A stretch of 28,571 nt of DNA from Poronia punctata (lineage: Eukaryota > Ascomycota > Sordariomycetes > Xylariales > Xylariaceae): contig MU401807.1 of NCBI GenBank assembly GCA_022579005.1, forward strand, positions 1-28,571. The letters are read 5' to 3'. Position 1 is the first letter of the stretch; every line of letters starts with the position of its first letter. A program made the position numbers and the translations under genes. Shown piece after piece: positions 1 to 12,716 of this stretch. The notes under the pieces are model-generated. The model searched no databases. It worked only from the letters and a program-made list of their open reading frames with translations, and was not told the DNA's origin.

Positions 1-980
1 TACTTATAATATAAAACTATAGCTTAATACTTTAATAATAATATTAATTTTAATATTATATATAAGTAGTTTATATTTTTTAGCAAGAAAATAAATATAA
101 GTTAGCTTAAAAGCTTATAAGCAATAGAAATAACTTTTATAATAATAATATTATTAAAATAATTTAAATAAACTTACTAAAACTAAATATTATTATAAAA
201 AACTATATATAACTTTATAATAAAAAAAACTTAGTTTATAACTTTTTTTATAATTATAAGTTAAAATGTTAGCTAAAAAAATAAAAACCTTTATTATTAA
301 AAGCTAATACTTTAACTATAAAAAATAAAAATATATTTTTTATAATTGCTTATTAAACTAAATAGCTTAAATTAATAAGCTTAAATTTAAGTAATTTTTA
401 TAGCTTATAATTATAATGCTAACGCTTTTTTAAAAGAAAAGAAATAAAAAATAAGCTTTAAAAAATAACTTTAAAATAAACAAACTTTTATTTAAAAAAA
501 GTATTACTAAATATTAAAGCATATAAAAAAAATATAATAAATAAGTATATAAAAAAGAACCTTTTTATATTTAGCTATATATTATTAAATAATAATTTTT
601 TTTTATAAATAAATAATATTTTAAGTAATATAAAAGCTAATATATATATAGTAATAAATACGTTGCTAGTAATAAAAATTAAAACTAGTTTAAATTTAAA
701 AACTATTATAAACTTTAACTATTAAATAATAACTAAATTTAATAAAAAAAGCTGCTAAAAATATATAAAATTTTAATAATTATTTTTTAAGTAAATAAAT
801 AAATATTTAAAAATATGTTTTTAATAGTGCTATATATATAATATAATATAATATTAAAAAAAACTATAATTTACTAAATATAAAGTGCTTTTAAATTATA
901 AAAACTATTAACTTATATTTTTTTAAACTTTACTTATAAAATTTAATTATTTTTTAAATAAAAATACTTATTTATAAATA

Positions 981-1023
981 CTAAAAAAAACTATTACTTA
1001 GCTAAAAAAAAACTATTACTTAG
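981..1023. repeat. Tandem duplication of a 21/22-bp unit
   Basis: Two adjacent copies of a unit beginning CTA-run-CTATTACTTAG, differing by one A in the poly-A stretch. It lies in the degenerate gag/protease part of the gypsy relic and looks like replication slippage rather than a functional site. Confidence 0.7.
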
Positions 1024-1709
1024 CTAAAAAAAAAGCAATACTAGTTTTTATAAAAAAAAAGCTAAATAAAAACTTTTAAGTAAACTTTATAAAAATTAAC
1101 TTTAAAAGATAAAATAAGCTATAACTATAATTATAAAAAACAACTTATTTAAAAAACTATACTAGAAATAAAGCTTTTTAAAAAAGTAAATATTAAATAT
1201 ATAAGGTTTATATTAAATATAAAAAATAGCTTAATATAAAAAAGGGGCACTAGTTAAGCTCTATTTACTTAGTGCTTTTTTATTTTAATATATAGTTTAA
1301 ATTAACTAATTTAAAAAAAGTTAAAAAAATTAGTATAAAAAAATTAACTTTATTATTAAAAAATGAAAAGTTAAACGGTTTTTTAATAAAGAAAATAAAA
1401 AACTAAAAAAATAAGTGCTAAAACTAATATTTTTTAAATATTATAACTTTTTATATACTTTTAGTAAAATAAACTTAAATAAGCTTTTTTATAATAGTAA
1501 AAAGTAAATTACTTAATAAAGTTTTTAAAAAGAAAATTGCTTAATAACTTAAAATATAGTTTATTATATAAAATTTTTTTTAATAAATTAAAAGTAGTTT
1601 AAAAGTATTTTATAAACTACTTTTAAAAATTTTTAATAAAGCTAAGCAATGCTTTATAAGCATTACTAATACTATTTATAAAAAAACTATATAAAAAATT
1701 ATATTTTTA

Positions 1710-2330
1710 TATTAACTATTAAAAGCTTAATAGTTTAATAAAAGAAAACTGCTATTGTTTACTTTTAATTAAAAAAGCCTTTTTATAAATATATAAAGCT
1801 AAAATATTTACTAAAATTAATATATAATAAGCATTTTATTAAATTTAAATTATAATAAAAATAAAAAATCTTATAATATTTTATACTTAATATAAAGTAT
1901 ATAAATATAAAGTACTTTTATTTAGTTTAACTAATAAGCTTTTAATATTTTAAAAGTATATAAATAATATGCTGTTTAACTACTTAAATTAATTTTTCTA
2001 CGCTTATATTAATGATATTTTAATATATTTTAATATAAAAAACAATATTAAAAATATATAAAAAAAGTATTACTATAACTAAAAAAAATAAGACTATAAG
2101 CAAACCTTAAAAAATTTAAGTTTTATATTATTTAAATTAAATCTTTAAAGTATATAATAAATACTAAAAGTATTAGTATTTACTTTATTAAAGTTAAAGT
2201 AGTTTAAAAATAAGCAATACTAATAATTATAAAAAGTATATAATTATTTTTAAAATTTTATAACTTTTATAAAAAGTTTATATATAAGTATAGCTAAAAA
2301 GCAAAACTATTAATAGTGCTAATATATTAT
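1710..2330 (+). pseudogene. gypsy reverse transcriptase relic
   Basis: Read with TAA/TAG as mutated codons, this stretch follows the Ty3/gypsy RT order. An 'LTIK' segment near 1713 resembles the family 'TIKNRYPLP' region. 'PFSLTN' (near 1935) resembles 'PFGLTNAPATF', followed by 'YINNML'. 'YAYINDILIY' at 1999-2028 is the catalytic YxDD box with the first Asp changed to Asn. 'ANLKKFKF' resembles the 'KCEF' segment, and 'FLKFYNFYKKFI' (about 2245-2280) resembles the conserved 'FLGFANFYRRFI' of the connection region. Many in-frame stops make it non-functional. Frame changes between blocks indicate small indels. Confidence 0.85.
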
Positions 2331-2565
2331 AATATAACTTTTACTTAAAATAAGCGCTATAATAAAGCGTTTTAAAAACTAAAAAAAATATTAACTTTAG
2401 CTTTTTTTTACGCTATTATAGTTATAACTTACTTATAAAAGTAAAAATAAATATATTAAATAAAATAATAGCTAATACTTTATTATAACTTTATTTAAGC
2501 AAAAAATAGCACTTTATAGCATTTTACTTTAAAATAATAAAAAAGCAAAGCTAAATTATAATATT

Positions 2566-2898
2566 TGTTAGAATCCCTTTTAATACCCCTTTATTTATTA
2601 ACTATATTAGCTACATTAATATAGACTATATTATATCCTTTAATAGGAGTGAATACTAGAGGAATAAATGTGTACGTATAAGCTAATTATAAGTGCATAC
2701 TTGCTATATACTTTAATTATAAAAGGTACGCTACTTTTACGTATTTAGTACGTAGTAGGTCTAAGTAGCCTTTATATTATAAGCTATTTAAACTTAGCTA
2801 TAAGTAGTTTTTTTAACTTTATTTTTAATTAATTAAGTTTAATATAGTATTATAAGTAATAACGTATTATAATTATGTTTATTTTAGCTAAACTAACA
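2566..2898 (+). repeat. 5' LTR of the copia element
   Basis: Starts TGTTAGAATCCC and ends ACTAACA. It aligns along its length with 8311-8645. The two LTRs differ by many changes, a large share C/T or G/A transitions, as expected for RIP after insertion. A + strand primer-binding site should follow at 2899, but the sequence there is too mutated to assign a tRNA. Confidence 0.93.
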
Positions 2899-5800
2899 CT
2901 AATTAGTAGTTAAATTAATAACTATAAAAAAGTAAAGTTTAAAAATAAAAACTATTAACGTACTTATTTTTTATTTAACTTAAGGTTATATTAGCTTTAT
3001 ATTGCTTTTAAAAAGTACTAGATTAAGTAAGTGCTAAATAAAAGATTTAACTTAAATTAACTATATAACTACTTAAAGAAAATTAAGTAAGTAAAAAAAG
3101 CTATGCTAAATTATAGTAAGCGTTTTATAGGTTATATACTAATAAAATAAAAAATAGTAAGCATTTTTATTACTTTTTTTTAACTTTTAGCTAATTTAAA
3201 AACTAATTAATACTTATTTGTTATAGCAATATCATTATATAACTTTAGCTTGTTTTTAAAAAACTTAAAAAAGCAACTATAATAAAAAGCTTTACATATA
3301 TAATAAGCAAGATTATATTGCCTTTATAATGCTTAAAATAAAGACCTTAATTAGGTTTAAATTTTTAAAAAAATAAAAATAGTACCTTATTTTTTAAAAA
3401 AGCATATTATTTTTAACTATTAAAGTATTAAAAATTTTAACTTTAAAATGCTAGTAAAAAACAAGGTAAATATATATATTTTATTTAAAATAATTAAGTA
3501 CGTATATATTAACTTTAATAGCAAAGATTTTTTTAAAGCTTTTTAATAAGATTTTAAGTACTAAATATAAAAAATGTTTAACTTTATTATATATATAGTT
3601 TAATATTTATTACTACTAGTACTAAACTAAAAAAGTATTAATAATAGCGTAATTAAAAGTTAAGCTATTATTAGTAATTAATTGCTAGCAATTATATATA
3701 GCAATATAATAATTAAAAAACTTTAGTACCTTTTATATATATTTTTATATAAAAGCAAAAAGCTTAGCATAACCTTTTTATTTATTTTTAAAAATAAAAA
3801 GTATATATGTTAAAATATACTTAATTTAAAAGCATATTTTAAAGCACTAGCACTTAAACTAAAAGTATAAGCACTAGCACTTTAAGCCTTTTAAACCGCT
3901 TTTATATTTACTTTTATATATACTTTTTAACTTATAATTAAGTAATTAGCACTTTAATAGCAACTTACTTTTATTTTTACTATTAAGTTTAAAAACCTTT
4001 TATTATTGTTTTTAAATCTTTATAAATTTAATTATATTTTATTTTATTAACTACTTTTAATATATTTAATAAATAATACTTTTTTTATACTAAACAAAAT
4101 TGTTATATTTATAAAAATATAGTAAAAAAGCTGCAACTATATAAAAAAGCTTTATAACTTATTATATAATAAAGCATAAATATTTATTAATATATGCTAT
4201 TAAATTAAAATATTTAAAAACTAATACTAGGTTATATTTTTTATAATTTTAAACAATTGCGCTAAGCAATACTTTATTTAGCAAATAAGTTTAAATAAAA
4301 CTTAGTAAAAAATATACTTTAAATTAAATTTACACTTTAATAACATTATAAATTAGTTTTAATACTTTATTAATTAAATAATAATTATATACTAAAATAT
4401 TTATAATTAAAACTTAAAAAAAACTTTTATAAAAGCTTTTAACTTTATAATTAATAAAATTATAAAAGTTTAGCAAGCACTTAGCATTACGTATTAAAGT
4501 AAAATTTACTTAGTAATAAACGTAGTATGCGTATATAAAAATATTTTTAAGTTTAATACAGTACTTATTTATTAAAAGCTAACGTTTAAAAGTTTGTTTT
4601 TTAACTTTTAAGCATGTTTATAAGTAGCAAATAATAATAAAAACAATATTACATTTTATATAAATTATAAGTATAATAATTATAATTATAATAAAAATAC
4701 TTTAATACTATATTGCTTTTATTTTAAACTTAAATTAAATATATTAAAAATAAAGTTTAAGTGCTTTATATATAGTAAAAAAAGCTGTAAATTAATAAAC
4801 TATTTAATAAATAAACGTTATAAGTTAAAATAATAATATTTTATTATTTTTAAAATAATTAATAAATATAAGCTAAGTATTAAAAAAAAGATTTAGTACT
4901 TAATAAAAGTAAAAGGTATTTTTAAACTTATTTTTAATTTAAATATAAAATAAAATAATATTAATAAAAAAAATAGTAAACAAGTTTACTTAGTTTTTAA
5001 TAAACGCTATTTATATATATTGCATTATAAGCAAAAGAATATAGTAAACTAAAGCTAAAACCTTATTAAACTAATTTATTTTAAAAACTTTTATTAAATA
5101 AAATATTAAAGTAAATTATAAAATATAAGTGCTTTTAATTACTTAATTATTAAAAAAGCATAATTAAAAGCGTATTTATATTTAAATTTAAAAGTAAATA
5201 TAGTATAAAAACTAAGCAAAGTTTATATTAAGTTTAGCAATAGTAATATTATTAAAAGTATTAGTATAATTTAAATATAAAACTTTTTTAGTATAATAAT
5301 ATATTATATTTTAAATATACTTATTTTTTTTTATTTTTACTATAAAATGCTAACTATATTAGGGCTTATTTTAATAATACTAAAAATATTATTATTTAAA
5401 GCAATAGTAATACAATACTAGTTATTTATAAATAAAAGCATTTATTTATTAATATATACTTTTATAAAGCTATTATATATTTTATTAAAACTAAGTTATA
5501 TTAGCTTTATAAATAATTTAAATATTTTTAAATAGCAAAATTAAAGTAAATATTAACTGCTATAAGTTATAAAGTTAATTATTTTATTTTAAAAGAAATT
5601 TAAAAATTTTGCTACTATTGTTAAATATATAACCTAGCGCTAAAATATTTTAAATTTACTTTAAAAAATAATTATAAATTTAACTATAAAGTTATTGTTA
5701 ACGTTATTTAAATTAATAAAAAATAGGTTTTTTATCTTATTAATTTAGCTATGTTATTTTAAGCTATAAGTTTTATTTAATTAATAAAAGCGCATAAAGC

Positions 5801-7292
5801 GTAAAATATACTTTATAAGTGCTAAATTAACGTTTATTAAAAACTGCTTAATTATATAGTTTATAACTTTAATATTAACTTTGTTTTAAAAAAGTTATAT
5901 ATTAGTACTAAGATTATAAAAACTACTTATAGAAAAATGCTTATTAAGGTATATTAAGCATTTAGCAAAATTAAATGCGCATATTTTTTTTTATACTATG
6001 CTTTTAATATTATTAAAAAAGAAATTAGCTATTAAAACAATAATAAATTAATTTTGCAAATAGCTATAAAAGCATTAAATAATATAGCAAGCTTTAATAA
6101 ACTAGTTTTTATTTTATTAATATTTAAAACTTACTTATAAATTAATTATAATTTGCTACTATTACTTAAATTATTTAGCATATAAAAGCAATTTAAAAAG
6201 CTATAAAAGCTATTTAAATTAAAAAAGTAAAAGTAAACATATTTTATACGCTTTATATTTAAAATAGCTTTAATTTATTTTTTGTTTTTATATTTTTTTA
6301 TAAAGTAAAGTTTTTATTTAGCAAAAAAAGTAAAAATAAAATAGTTTATTTAAAGTTTATATAATTAAAAGTAAAAATATTATTATTAATATAGTTAATA
6401 AACTAATAAAGTTTTATTATATTTAAGTAAAGCTTTATTAATACGCTATTAAATTGCTAGCAAACTTAAACTAAACTAATTATAAAGCAAGTATAAATTA
6501 AAATATACTAAAAGTAAAAAACTTTTAAACTTTAACTACTTTAGCAGTTGTTTACTACTTTTATAAAAAGCTACAAAAAAATATAAGTACTATATTTTAA
6601 TACTTTTTAATAGTATAATTTATATATATTATAATATTAAAAATATACTTAAATATAAAAAAAAGTAAATTTTTAATTATATTTAAAGCTATATAATAAA
6701 AGCATTATTACTACTTTTAGTTTACTTTTTAAAAAGTTTAACGCTTTAAAAATTTATATTTTTTTAAGCATAAAAGTATTTAAGTTTATTTAATTTAACT
6801 TTAAAAAGCACTTAAATATTAAGCTATTTTTTTATATATAGTATATAAAACTAAAAGCAAATTAACTTAGCTTTATAAAAAATTATAACTTATAATTTAA
6901 AGCTATAATAATAATAAAAAAAATATAGTTTTATATTAAGCTTTTATTATTTAGTAAATAAGTTAATAAGTTATTTTTACTTTTAGCTTGTTTTTAATTT
7001 AAAACTATAATGCTTATAGTAAGCTAAAAAATATTATATAAGCATATATATAAGCAAAAAAGTACTTTTTTTAAATAATTTATATATGTTTACTACTTAA
7101 ATTTAAAAAAAAGTATTTTAAAAGTATTATTTTTTAATTACTTTGTTTTTTTATAGTTTAGCTAAATTAAGTTTATATTAGTTTTAAACTTATTATAAAT
7201 ATTATTAAAATTAACTTAGTATAGTAACTTTAACTTATAACTTTTGCTTTTTATTTATAAAAAGTAAATATAATAAATTTAGCATTATTATG

Positions 7293-7700
7293 CTATAAAC
7301 AAATAATATTTTATTATTTGCTATATTTACGTTTTTAATTAAAAAACATTAAACTTTTTAAAGCTAAATTTAAAGCAAAACTAAAGCAATACTTAAGCAA
7401 AAAATAAGCAATTAAGTTTAATAATATAAAAATTGCTTTTTAAAATAATAATATAATCTTTATATAAAAATAATAAGTAAAAAATTTAATTTAAATTAAT
7501 TTTAATTTACTAAATACTTTTTAATAATATATTAGCTAAAAGGTATATAATATATATATTAGCAATATTTATTAACTTAAAGCTATATTTAACTTATTAA
7601 TAGCTATATAAGTTATTTAATTTATTAAAAAAAATATTTAAGTATTAAATAAGTAAATTAACAAATAAATTAAAAATAAATACTATAAATTAACCTATAT
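7293..7700 (+). pseudogene. copia reverse transcriptase relic
   Basis: The codons at 7293-7310 read L-stop-T-N-N-I, matching the 'MQTDDT'-type active-site block of fungal copia RTs with both catalytic Asp codons changed to Asn and one Gln codon to a stop. Downstream, 'KAKFKAK' and, further on, 'LKAIFNLLIAI' then 'VLNK' follow the order of the family's 'QPEAAFDLS' and 'ALNKRL' segments. Assignment rests on remembered family motifs, not an alignment. Confidence 0.65.
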
Positions 7701-8075
7701 TTTATTAAACTTATTAAAAGCAAATCTATTTATTTTTATTAATAAATTATTTGCTAACAATATTAACTTAAGTTTTTAAATTAGTTTTTTTATTATTTTT
7801 ACTAATAAATTAATATTAAATTATAAGTAAAACAAGTATAAAATTACTAATAATATTATTTACTAAAACTTAAGTAAGTATAAATATATTATTTAATTAG
7901 TTTTTGCTAGTAAACTATATAGTATAGTTAATAAAGTAAATAATGCTATTGCTTTATATACTACTTTATACTTAATTACTAAAATACTTAAATTACTTTT
8001 AATTTTTTTAATATTTTATACTAATTTTAAGTTGCTTTACTAATATTTTATAAAGCTTAAAAGTATAAGTAAAAA

Positions 8076-8205
8076 ACGCTTAATAATTAACGTTATATTA
8101 TTATAAAAATCTTATAAGCATAAAAAGATTATAAAAGTATATTAAATTAATAAAAAAGATAACCTTGTAAATTTGTTTATAAAAAGAACTTTTAATTTAA
8201 TACTT
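8076..8205 (+). pseudogene. copia RNase H / pol C-terminal relic
   Basis: A single frame reads 'KKRLIINVILL', 'SYKHKKIIKVY' and 'INKKDNLVNLFIKRT', with only a few stops. These correspond in order to the fungal copia segments resembling 'EKRLMIDIMALRQSYE', 'REI.EVRWI' and 'G.DNPADAMTK'. The block lies about 100 bp before the 3' LTR, as expected for the end of copia pol, and it sets the element's class and strand. Confidence 0.8.
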
Positions 8206-8310
8206 AAGTTTTTTATTATAATAAATTAAATATAAATATATATTAAAGCAATAATAAATTGCTTAAAAGTTAATAATAATAAAAAAAAATATAGTTAAAA
8301 AAATAGCAAG

Positions 8311-8645
8311 TGTTAAAAATTTTTTTAATACCTTTTTACTTATTAACTATATTAACTATATTAATATAAACTATATTATATTTTTTAATAAAAGTAAATA
8401 CCGGAGAAATAAATATGTACGCATAAGCTAATTATAAGTGCATACTTACTACGTACTTTAATTATAAAGGGTATGCTACCTTTATATACTTAGTACATAG
8501 TAGGTCTAAGTAGCCTTTATATTGCAGGCTATTTTAACCTAGCTATAAGTAGTCCTTTTAACTTTTTTTTTTAATTAATTAAGTTTAATATAGTATTATA
8601 AGTAATAACGTGTTGTGATTACATTTATCCCTAGCCGGACTAACA
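8311..8645 (+). repeat. 3' LTR of the copia element
   Basis: Starts TGTTAAAAATTT and ends ACTAACA. It keeps somewhat more G and C than the 5' copy near its right end (for example CCCTAGCCGGAC at about 8628-8640). An A-rich purine stretch at about 8268-8310 precedes it, in the position of a polypurine tract. Confidence 0.93.
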
Positions 8646-8990
8646 ATATTTATAATAAAAAAATGCTAGTAATAGTACTAGCAATAAAAAAGTAGTAAGC
8701 TAAATTAGTTAGCTATTAAAAAAAAACTGTTTTTAGTTATTATAAACTATAAAGCTTTAAAATATTTTAATATAAAGCAATATTTTAACTTATAATAAGC
8801 AAAATAGTTTATATTACTAGCTAAATATAACTTTATAATAACATATAAACTAAAAAAAAACTATAGTAATAAATATATTATTATAAAAATAAAAAGACAT
8901 AATATTATAAGAAGTAAAAAAAAAACTATAATATTATATAACGTTTTTTAAGCTAGTAACTTTTAAATTTATAGTAAAATAAATAAGCAA
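8646..8990 (+). pseudogene. gypsy RNase H relic, C-terminal half
   Basis: 'NKKMLVIVLAIKK' resembles the family 'DKELLAIVEAFK'. After one frame change, 'FLVIINYKALKYF' (from about 8730) resembles 'FLVITDHKALEYF'. 'KYNFIITYK' (about 8823-8849) resembles the 'FNFTITYRPGK' tether. The N-terminal half, including an 'HFIAFY' block resembling 'HPVAFYSK', lies before the copia insertion at about 2502-2520. Confidence 0.8.
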
Positions 8991-9439
8991 AACACTTACT
9001 AAAAAATTAGTATTTAAACTTTAAAAGAAAGTAAAGGCTTTTATAAGCTTTTAGCTTATTAATAAAATACTATATAAAAATAAAAAAGACTTAAAAATGT
9101 AAATATATTAGCAAAAAGTATAAATATTGCTTAAATTTAATAAAATAAAAAACTTATAAACTATATAAAATAAGCTAATAATATATAAAAAAAAGCTAGT
9201 AGTTTTAAACTTATTTTTTTATAAACAAAGCTTATTATAAAAGCTTATAAATAAATGCTAATAATATATATTTTTTTTAAAAAAAACTTAATAATTAATA
9301 GCTAAGCAATATTAGTAGCTTAAACTTAAAAATAATTATAACTATTATATTTTTAACTACTTATAATACTAACTAGCAAAAGTTTTAAAAAATAAAATAT
9401 TAAAAAAATTAATACTTTTACTAGTACTAAACTATATAT

Positions 9440-9830
9440 AATAATATATAATAATTAACTTTAAGCAAATGTTTAAAAATAAATATAGCTTTAATAATGC
9501 TATAGTTATAGTAAACAAACTAACTAAAAGGTTTTAAATAATACTATGTACTATTAAGGTAATAGCGTAATAAGCAGCTTAAATATACTATATAAAACCT
9601 TTTTAAATATTTAGCTTACTTATAATAGTAATATTAAACTAAAAATTATAATTTATATTAGTATTTATAAACAAATTAGCTAAGATTTTTAAAATTACTT
9701 AAATATTAGCTTTAGCAAAGCATTATAAGTTTATAAAATAAGCAAAAATTATAAATAAATACTTAAACTAATAACTATGCTTTTATATTAACTATTACTA
9801 AAATAATTAGTTAAAATAAATATTTATAAT
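9440..9830 (+). pseudogene. gypsy integrase relic
   Basis: The codons at about 9454-9528 read 'INFKQMFKNKYSF' then 'NNAIVIVNKLTK', matching the integrase core segments 'MDFK' (first catalytic Asp, here Asn) and 'ALVVVDRLTK'. Further on, after frame changes, 'FINKLAKIFKIT', 'LALAKHYKFI' and 'AKIINKYLN' match the region around 'LSTAxHPQxxGQxEIxNxYL'. Stops occur throughout. The zinc-binding (HHCC) region upstream could not be read. Confidence 0.75.
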
Positions 9831-10447
9831 AAACTATATTTAAGTAATTATATTATATAGGTTTATAAAACTTTTACTATATAAAGTAAAAATAAGATTT
9901 TTAATACTTTTTTACTTTAACTAAAAAAATAAAACTGCTAAATAAAAAATAAAAAAACTATTATAAAAAAAGCTTAATTATATTAAAATACTTAATAATA
10001 AGCTTGTAAAATTAAAAAGCATATTAATATAATAAAGGCATATTTATAATAAATATAATAGCATATAATAAACTAAGCTAATAAAAGCTATAAAAAGCTT
10101 AACTTTAATATAAAAAACTATATATTTATTATTAAAAAACAGTAGTTTTAATAAATAGACTAACTATTTAATAAACTTAACTATTTTATAACCTAATAAA
10201 ATTTTTAAATTTTATTATAAAAAGGCAATATATATACTTTTAAAGTGCTAACCTTATAGCAATTAACTAATAAGTATTATGCTAACTAACTTTGCAAATA
10301 TTTAAACAACCTTTTGCTAAAACAAAAATCTAAAAATCCTAATAAAAAAGCTATAAAGCTAACAAGCAAGAAAAAGTTTATAGTTAAAAAAAATACAAAC
10401 GTTAAAGCTATACTATAACAAACTGCAATATAAAGTTGATTAAAAGG

Positions 10448-10587
10448 GTTAGAACACCAACAATAAAGTACATAGTCCGCTACAAGATACTAATAACCAC
10501 CTTGGTATTTTACATCCCTTTTAAGAGTCTGGCTTAATTAAGTAGCAGCATTAAATACTAGATCGTAATAATACTAAGGTTATTAAC
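10448..10587 (+). repeat. Inferred 3' LTR of the gypsy element, left part
   Basis: It follows the gypsy pol and a purine tract, and contains the 102-bp sequence repeated at 14034. Its left end holds TAGAACACC (10450-10458), whose exact reverse complement GGTGTTCTA occurs at 13438-13446, beyond the small nested element. If 10588-13391 is removed, the two 9-mers bound about 197 bp, a plausible LTR or terminal-inverted-repeat unit. The LTR reading is inference; its partner LTR is outside the window. Confidence 0.4.
10469..10570. repeat. 102-bp direct repeat, copy 1
   Basis: Matches 14034-14135 over the same length with about seven differences, every one a C/T or G/A transition. Similarity falls away sharply on both sides. 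The sequence is far less AT-rich than its surroundings, so it escaped heavy mutation. Probably an LTR core of the gypsy family. Confidence 0.85.
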
Positions 10588-10763
10588 TGTTATAATAAAG
10601 GTACAAGGTACCTCTATTAGATCTATATAAAGAATATATCCTACCTTTGTATTAAATAGGATTCCTTTTTTTTTTAAACATTAGTTTATATTAACTATAG
10701 TACTTAATATACTTAATATTATACTTAACTATTTTTTTTTGTATTTTTTTTTTTACTATAATA
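10588..10763 (+). repeat. 5' LTR of the small LTR element
   Basis: Aligns along its length with 13209-13386. It starts with intact TG and ends CTATAATA, where the right copy retains CTATAACA. More C-to-T changes are visible here than in the right copy. Confidence 0.8.
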
Positions 10764-12683
10764 ATTTTAATATTTTTTTAATAGTTACTTATAAAAAATA
10801 TTAGGATATTAATACCTATATAGTTAGTAATCTTTTTATATAAGAATTATATACGTTTTAAGTACTATTTGCTTATATACTATATAGCTTTTATAATTTT
10901 TGCTACTTTATTAAATTAAATAACTTTAATAAGTATTGCTTTATATATTATTAATAATATAATATTTATTAAATTATATAAAATATTATACTTTATTTAT
11001 ATAAAGTAATTATTTACTTATATAATTATATTATAATAACGCTACTTATTTACTTACTTTTAAAGTACTTATATTATATTTAATTAAAGTTTAAAAAAGT
11101 ATTAAAGTATAGCTAGGTTTTTTTAATTATTATTAGCAAAAAGCTATATTATAAATAAAGATTTAATAATTTTATATTATGTTTTTATTTATATAGGTAT
11201 AATACTTATATAAAATTAAAAAGTGCTGTTTTAAGGTTTTTAAAAAGTATAACTTTAAAAAGTTATTAAAAAAGGTATTATAATGTTTAATATATAAGTA
11301 TGCTTTTTAAAGCAAATTTAATAAGCTTTTAAACTTGTTTTAAACTAGATTTTTTATATAAAAAAGTATAGTTTAAAAAAGTACTTTAATATATACTATT
11401 AAAAAGGTATTTTAAATTATTTTTATTTTAGTTTTTAAGCTATATTTTTAAAAGATTTAAAAAAAAAATTTATAATGCTAAATAAAATAATAAAAGTTAT
11501 AAGTTAAAAAGACTATATAAATTTAAGCTAATTACTTAATACAATATTATTAATTTAAATATAAATTAAGTATTAGTATTATTTAGTTAACTTTTTAAAA
11601 AAAAAAAAAGATTATATTTACTAGTTAGCAATAATTAAATTATATTATAAAATAATAATAAATATTAATAATAATAATAAAATTAAATTAACTTTAGCTA
11701 AAAAAGCTAAACTATTAATAATTTAAAGCTTTTAAATAATATTTAAAAATATTATAAAATTATAACTAATTAAAAATAAAAATATATTTTTTTTTTAATA
11801 TAATAATTTATTATTATAACTTAGCGCTGTACTTTTTAGTTATAGCATTTTTTAATTTTTTAATAAATAAGCTAATAGCTAAAAACTAAGCTAAAAACTT
11901 TATTTTTATTAATTAAAAACAAAAAAAAGTAGTATAAAAATATTAATAGCATAAATTAAAACTTTAAAATTATTAAAAATAAGTTTAAAATATATATAAA
12001 TTAAAAAACTTATAGCGTTAATAATAAGTTGTTTAACTAAACTTTAAAGTAAAGTTTTAGTTTAAAAATAATATTAATTATAAAATATTATATTTTTTTT
12101 ACTTAAACTTTTTTTACTAGTTAAATTATATATAAACTAATATGTTAATATTATATAATAAAAAGCAATATAAAAGCAAAATTAAGCTTTTATAATTTTA
12201 TTATAAAATATAACTAAACTATTTTAAAATTTAGTATTATTTTTATTAGCAATAGCTAAGCTATATAAATTACTAAAAATAGTATAAGTAAAAAAAAAAG
12301 TAGCTTTAAACTATTTTAATAATTTAGTAACTTAAATTATATTAAACTATAATATTTTTAGCAACTAAAAAAAAAAAAATATTAAAATTCAGTAAAACGT
12401 ATATAAAAAAAGTATAAATTAATATATAGGCTTATAAATATTATAAGCTTTTTAATAAGTTTTATAAAAAAAAGCACTAAGATTTTTATAAATATATATT
12501 ATATAAAGTAGCAAACTTTTATTTAGCTAAAAATTATATATTATATAATTAAAATAAAGCTAATAAGTATTTAAAACTAAAACAATTCTTTAGCTATTAT
12601 AATTACTATATTTTTAGTTATATACTTTAGTACTTTGCTTATATAAGCTATAAAGTTTCTAGCGCTTATTATAAGCACGTTTA

Positions 12684-12716
12684 CTAGCTATGCTAGCTAT
12701 ACTAGCTATACTACTT
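12684..12716. repeat. Short tandem repeat, CTAGCTATA-like 9-bp unit
   Basis: About three and a half imperfect copies of a 9-bp unit containing TAGCTA, inside the small LTR element. If the surrounding frame is a gag zinc-knuckle region this would be a low-complexity addition. Confidence 0.6.

Larger units (their letters stand above)
1..2565 (+). mobile_element. Ty3/gypsy LTR retrotransposon, left part, RIP-degraded
   Basis: Heavily AT-rich DNA with stops in every frame, but a gypsy-type pol can still be read on the + strand. A reverse transcriptase relic lies at about 1710-2330 and the first half of RNase H at about 2340-2565. The element is interrupted at 2566 by a copia element and resumes at 8646, where the RNase H reading frame continues. 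Sequence before about 1700 should hold gag, protease and the RT N-terminus, but I could not read these with confidence. The 5' LTR is not in the window. Residue losses fit RIP: Asp to Asn (GAT to AAT) and Gln or Trp codons to stops. Confidence 0.85.
2566..8645 (+). mobile_element. Ty1/copia LTR retrotransposon, full length, RIP-degraded
   Basis: The ends are direct repeats of 333 and 335 bp that begin TGTTA and end TAACA. The five bases before the left end (2561-2565) and after the right end (8646-8650) are both ATATT, a perfect target-site duplication, so both boundaries are exact. Total length 6080 bp. The + strand interior keeps fungal copia pol relics: an RT active-site block near 7293 and an RNase H/C-terminal block near 8076-8205, in the 5'-3' order expected for this strand. 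Coding capacity is lost to stops. It interrupts the RNase H of the older gypsy element. Confidence 0.93.
8646..10447 (+). mobile_element. Ty3/gypsy element, right part, RIP-degraded
   Basis: Continuation of the gypsy element broken at 2565. Joining 2565 to 8651 (removing one ATATT copy) restores the RNase H segment 'NYNIYNKKM', like family 'NYEIYDKEL'. The rest of RNase H runs to about 8990 and an integrase relic is readable at about 9440-9830. Below about 9850 the frame is lost. A possible polypurine tract AAAAGGG at 10442-10448 precedes the inferred 3' LTR. Confidence 0.8.
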
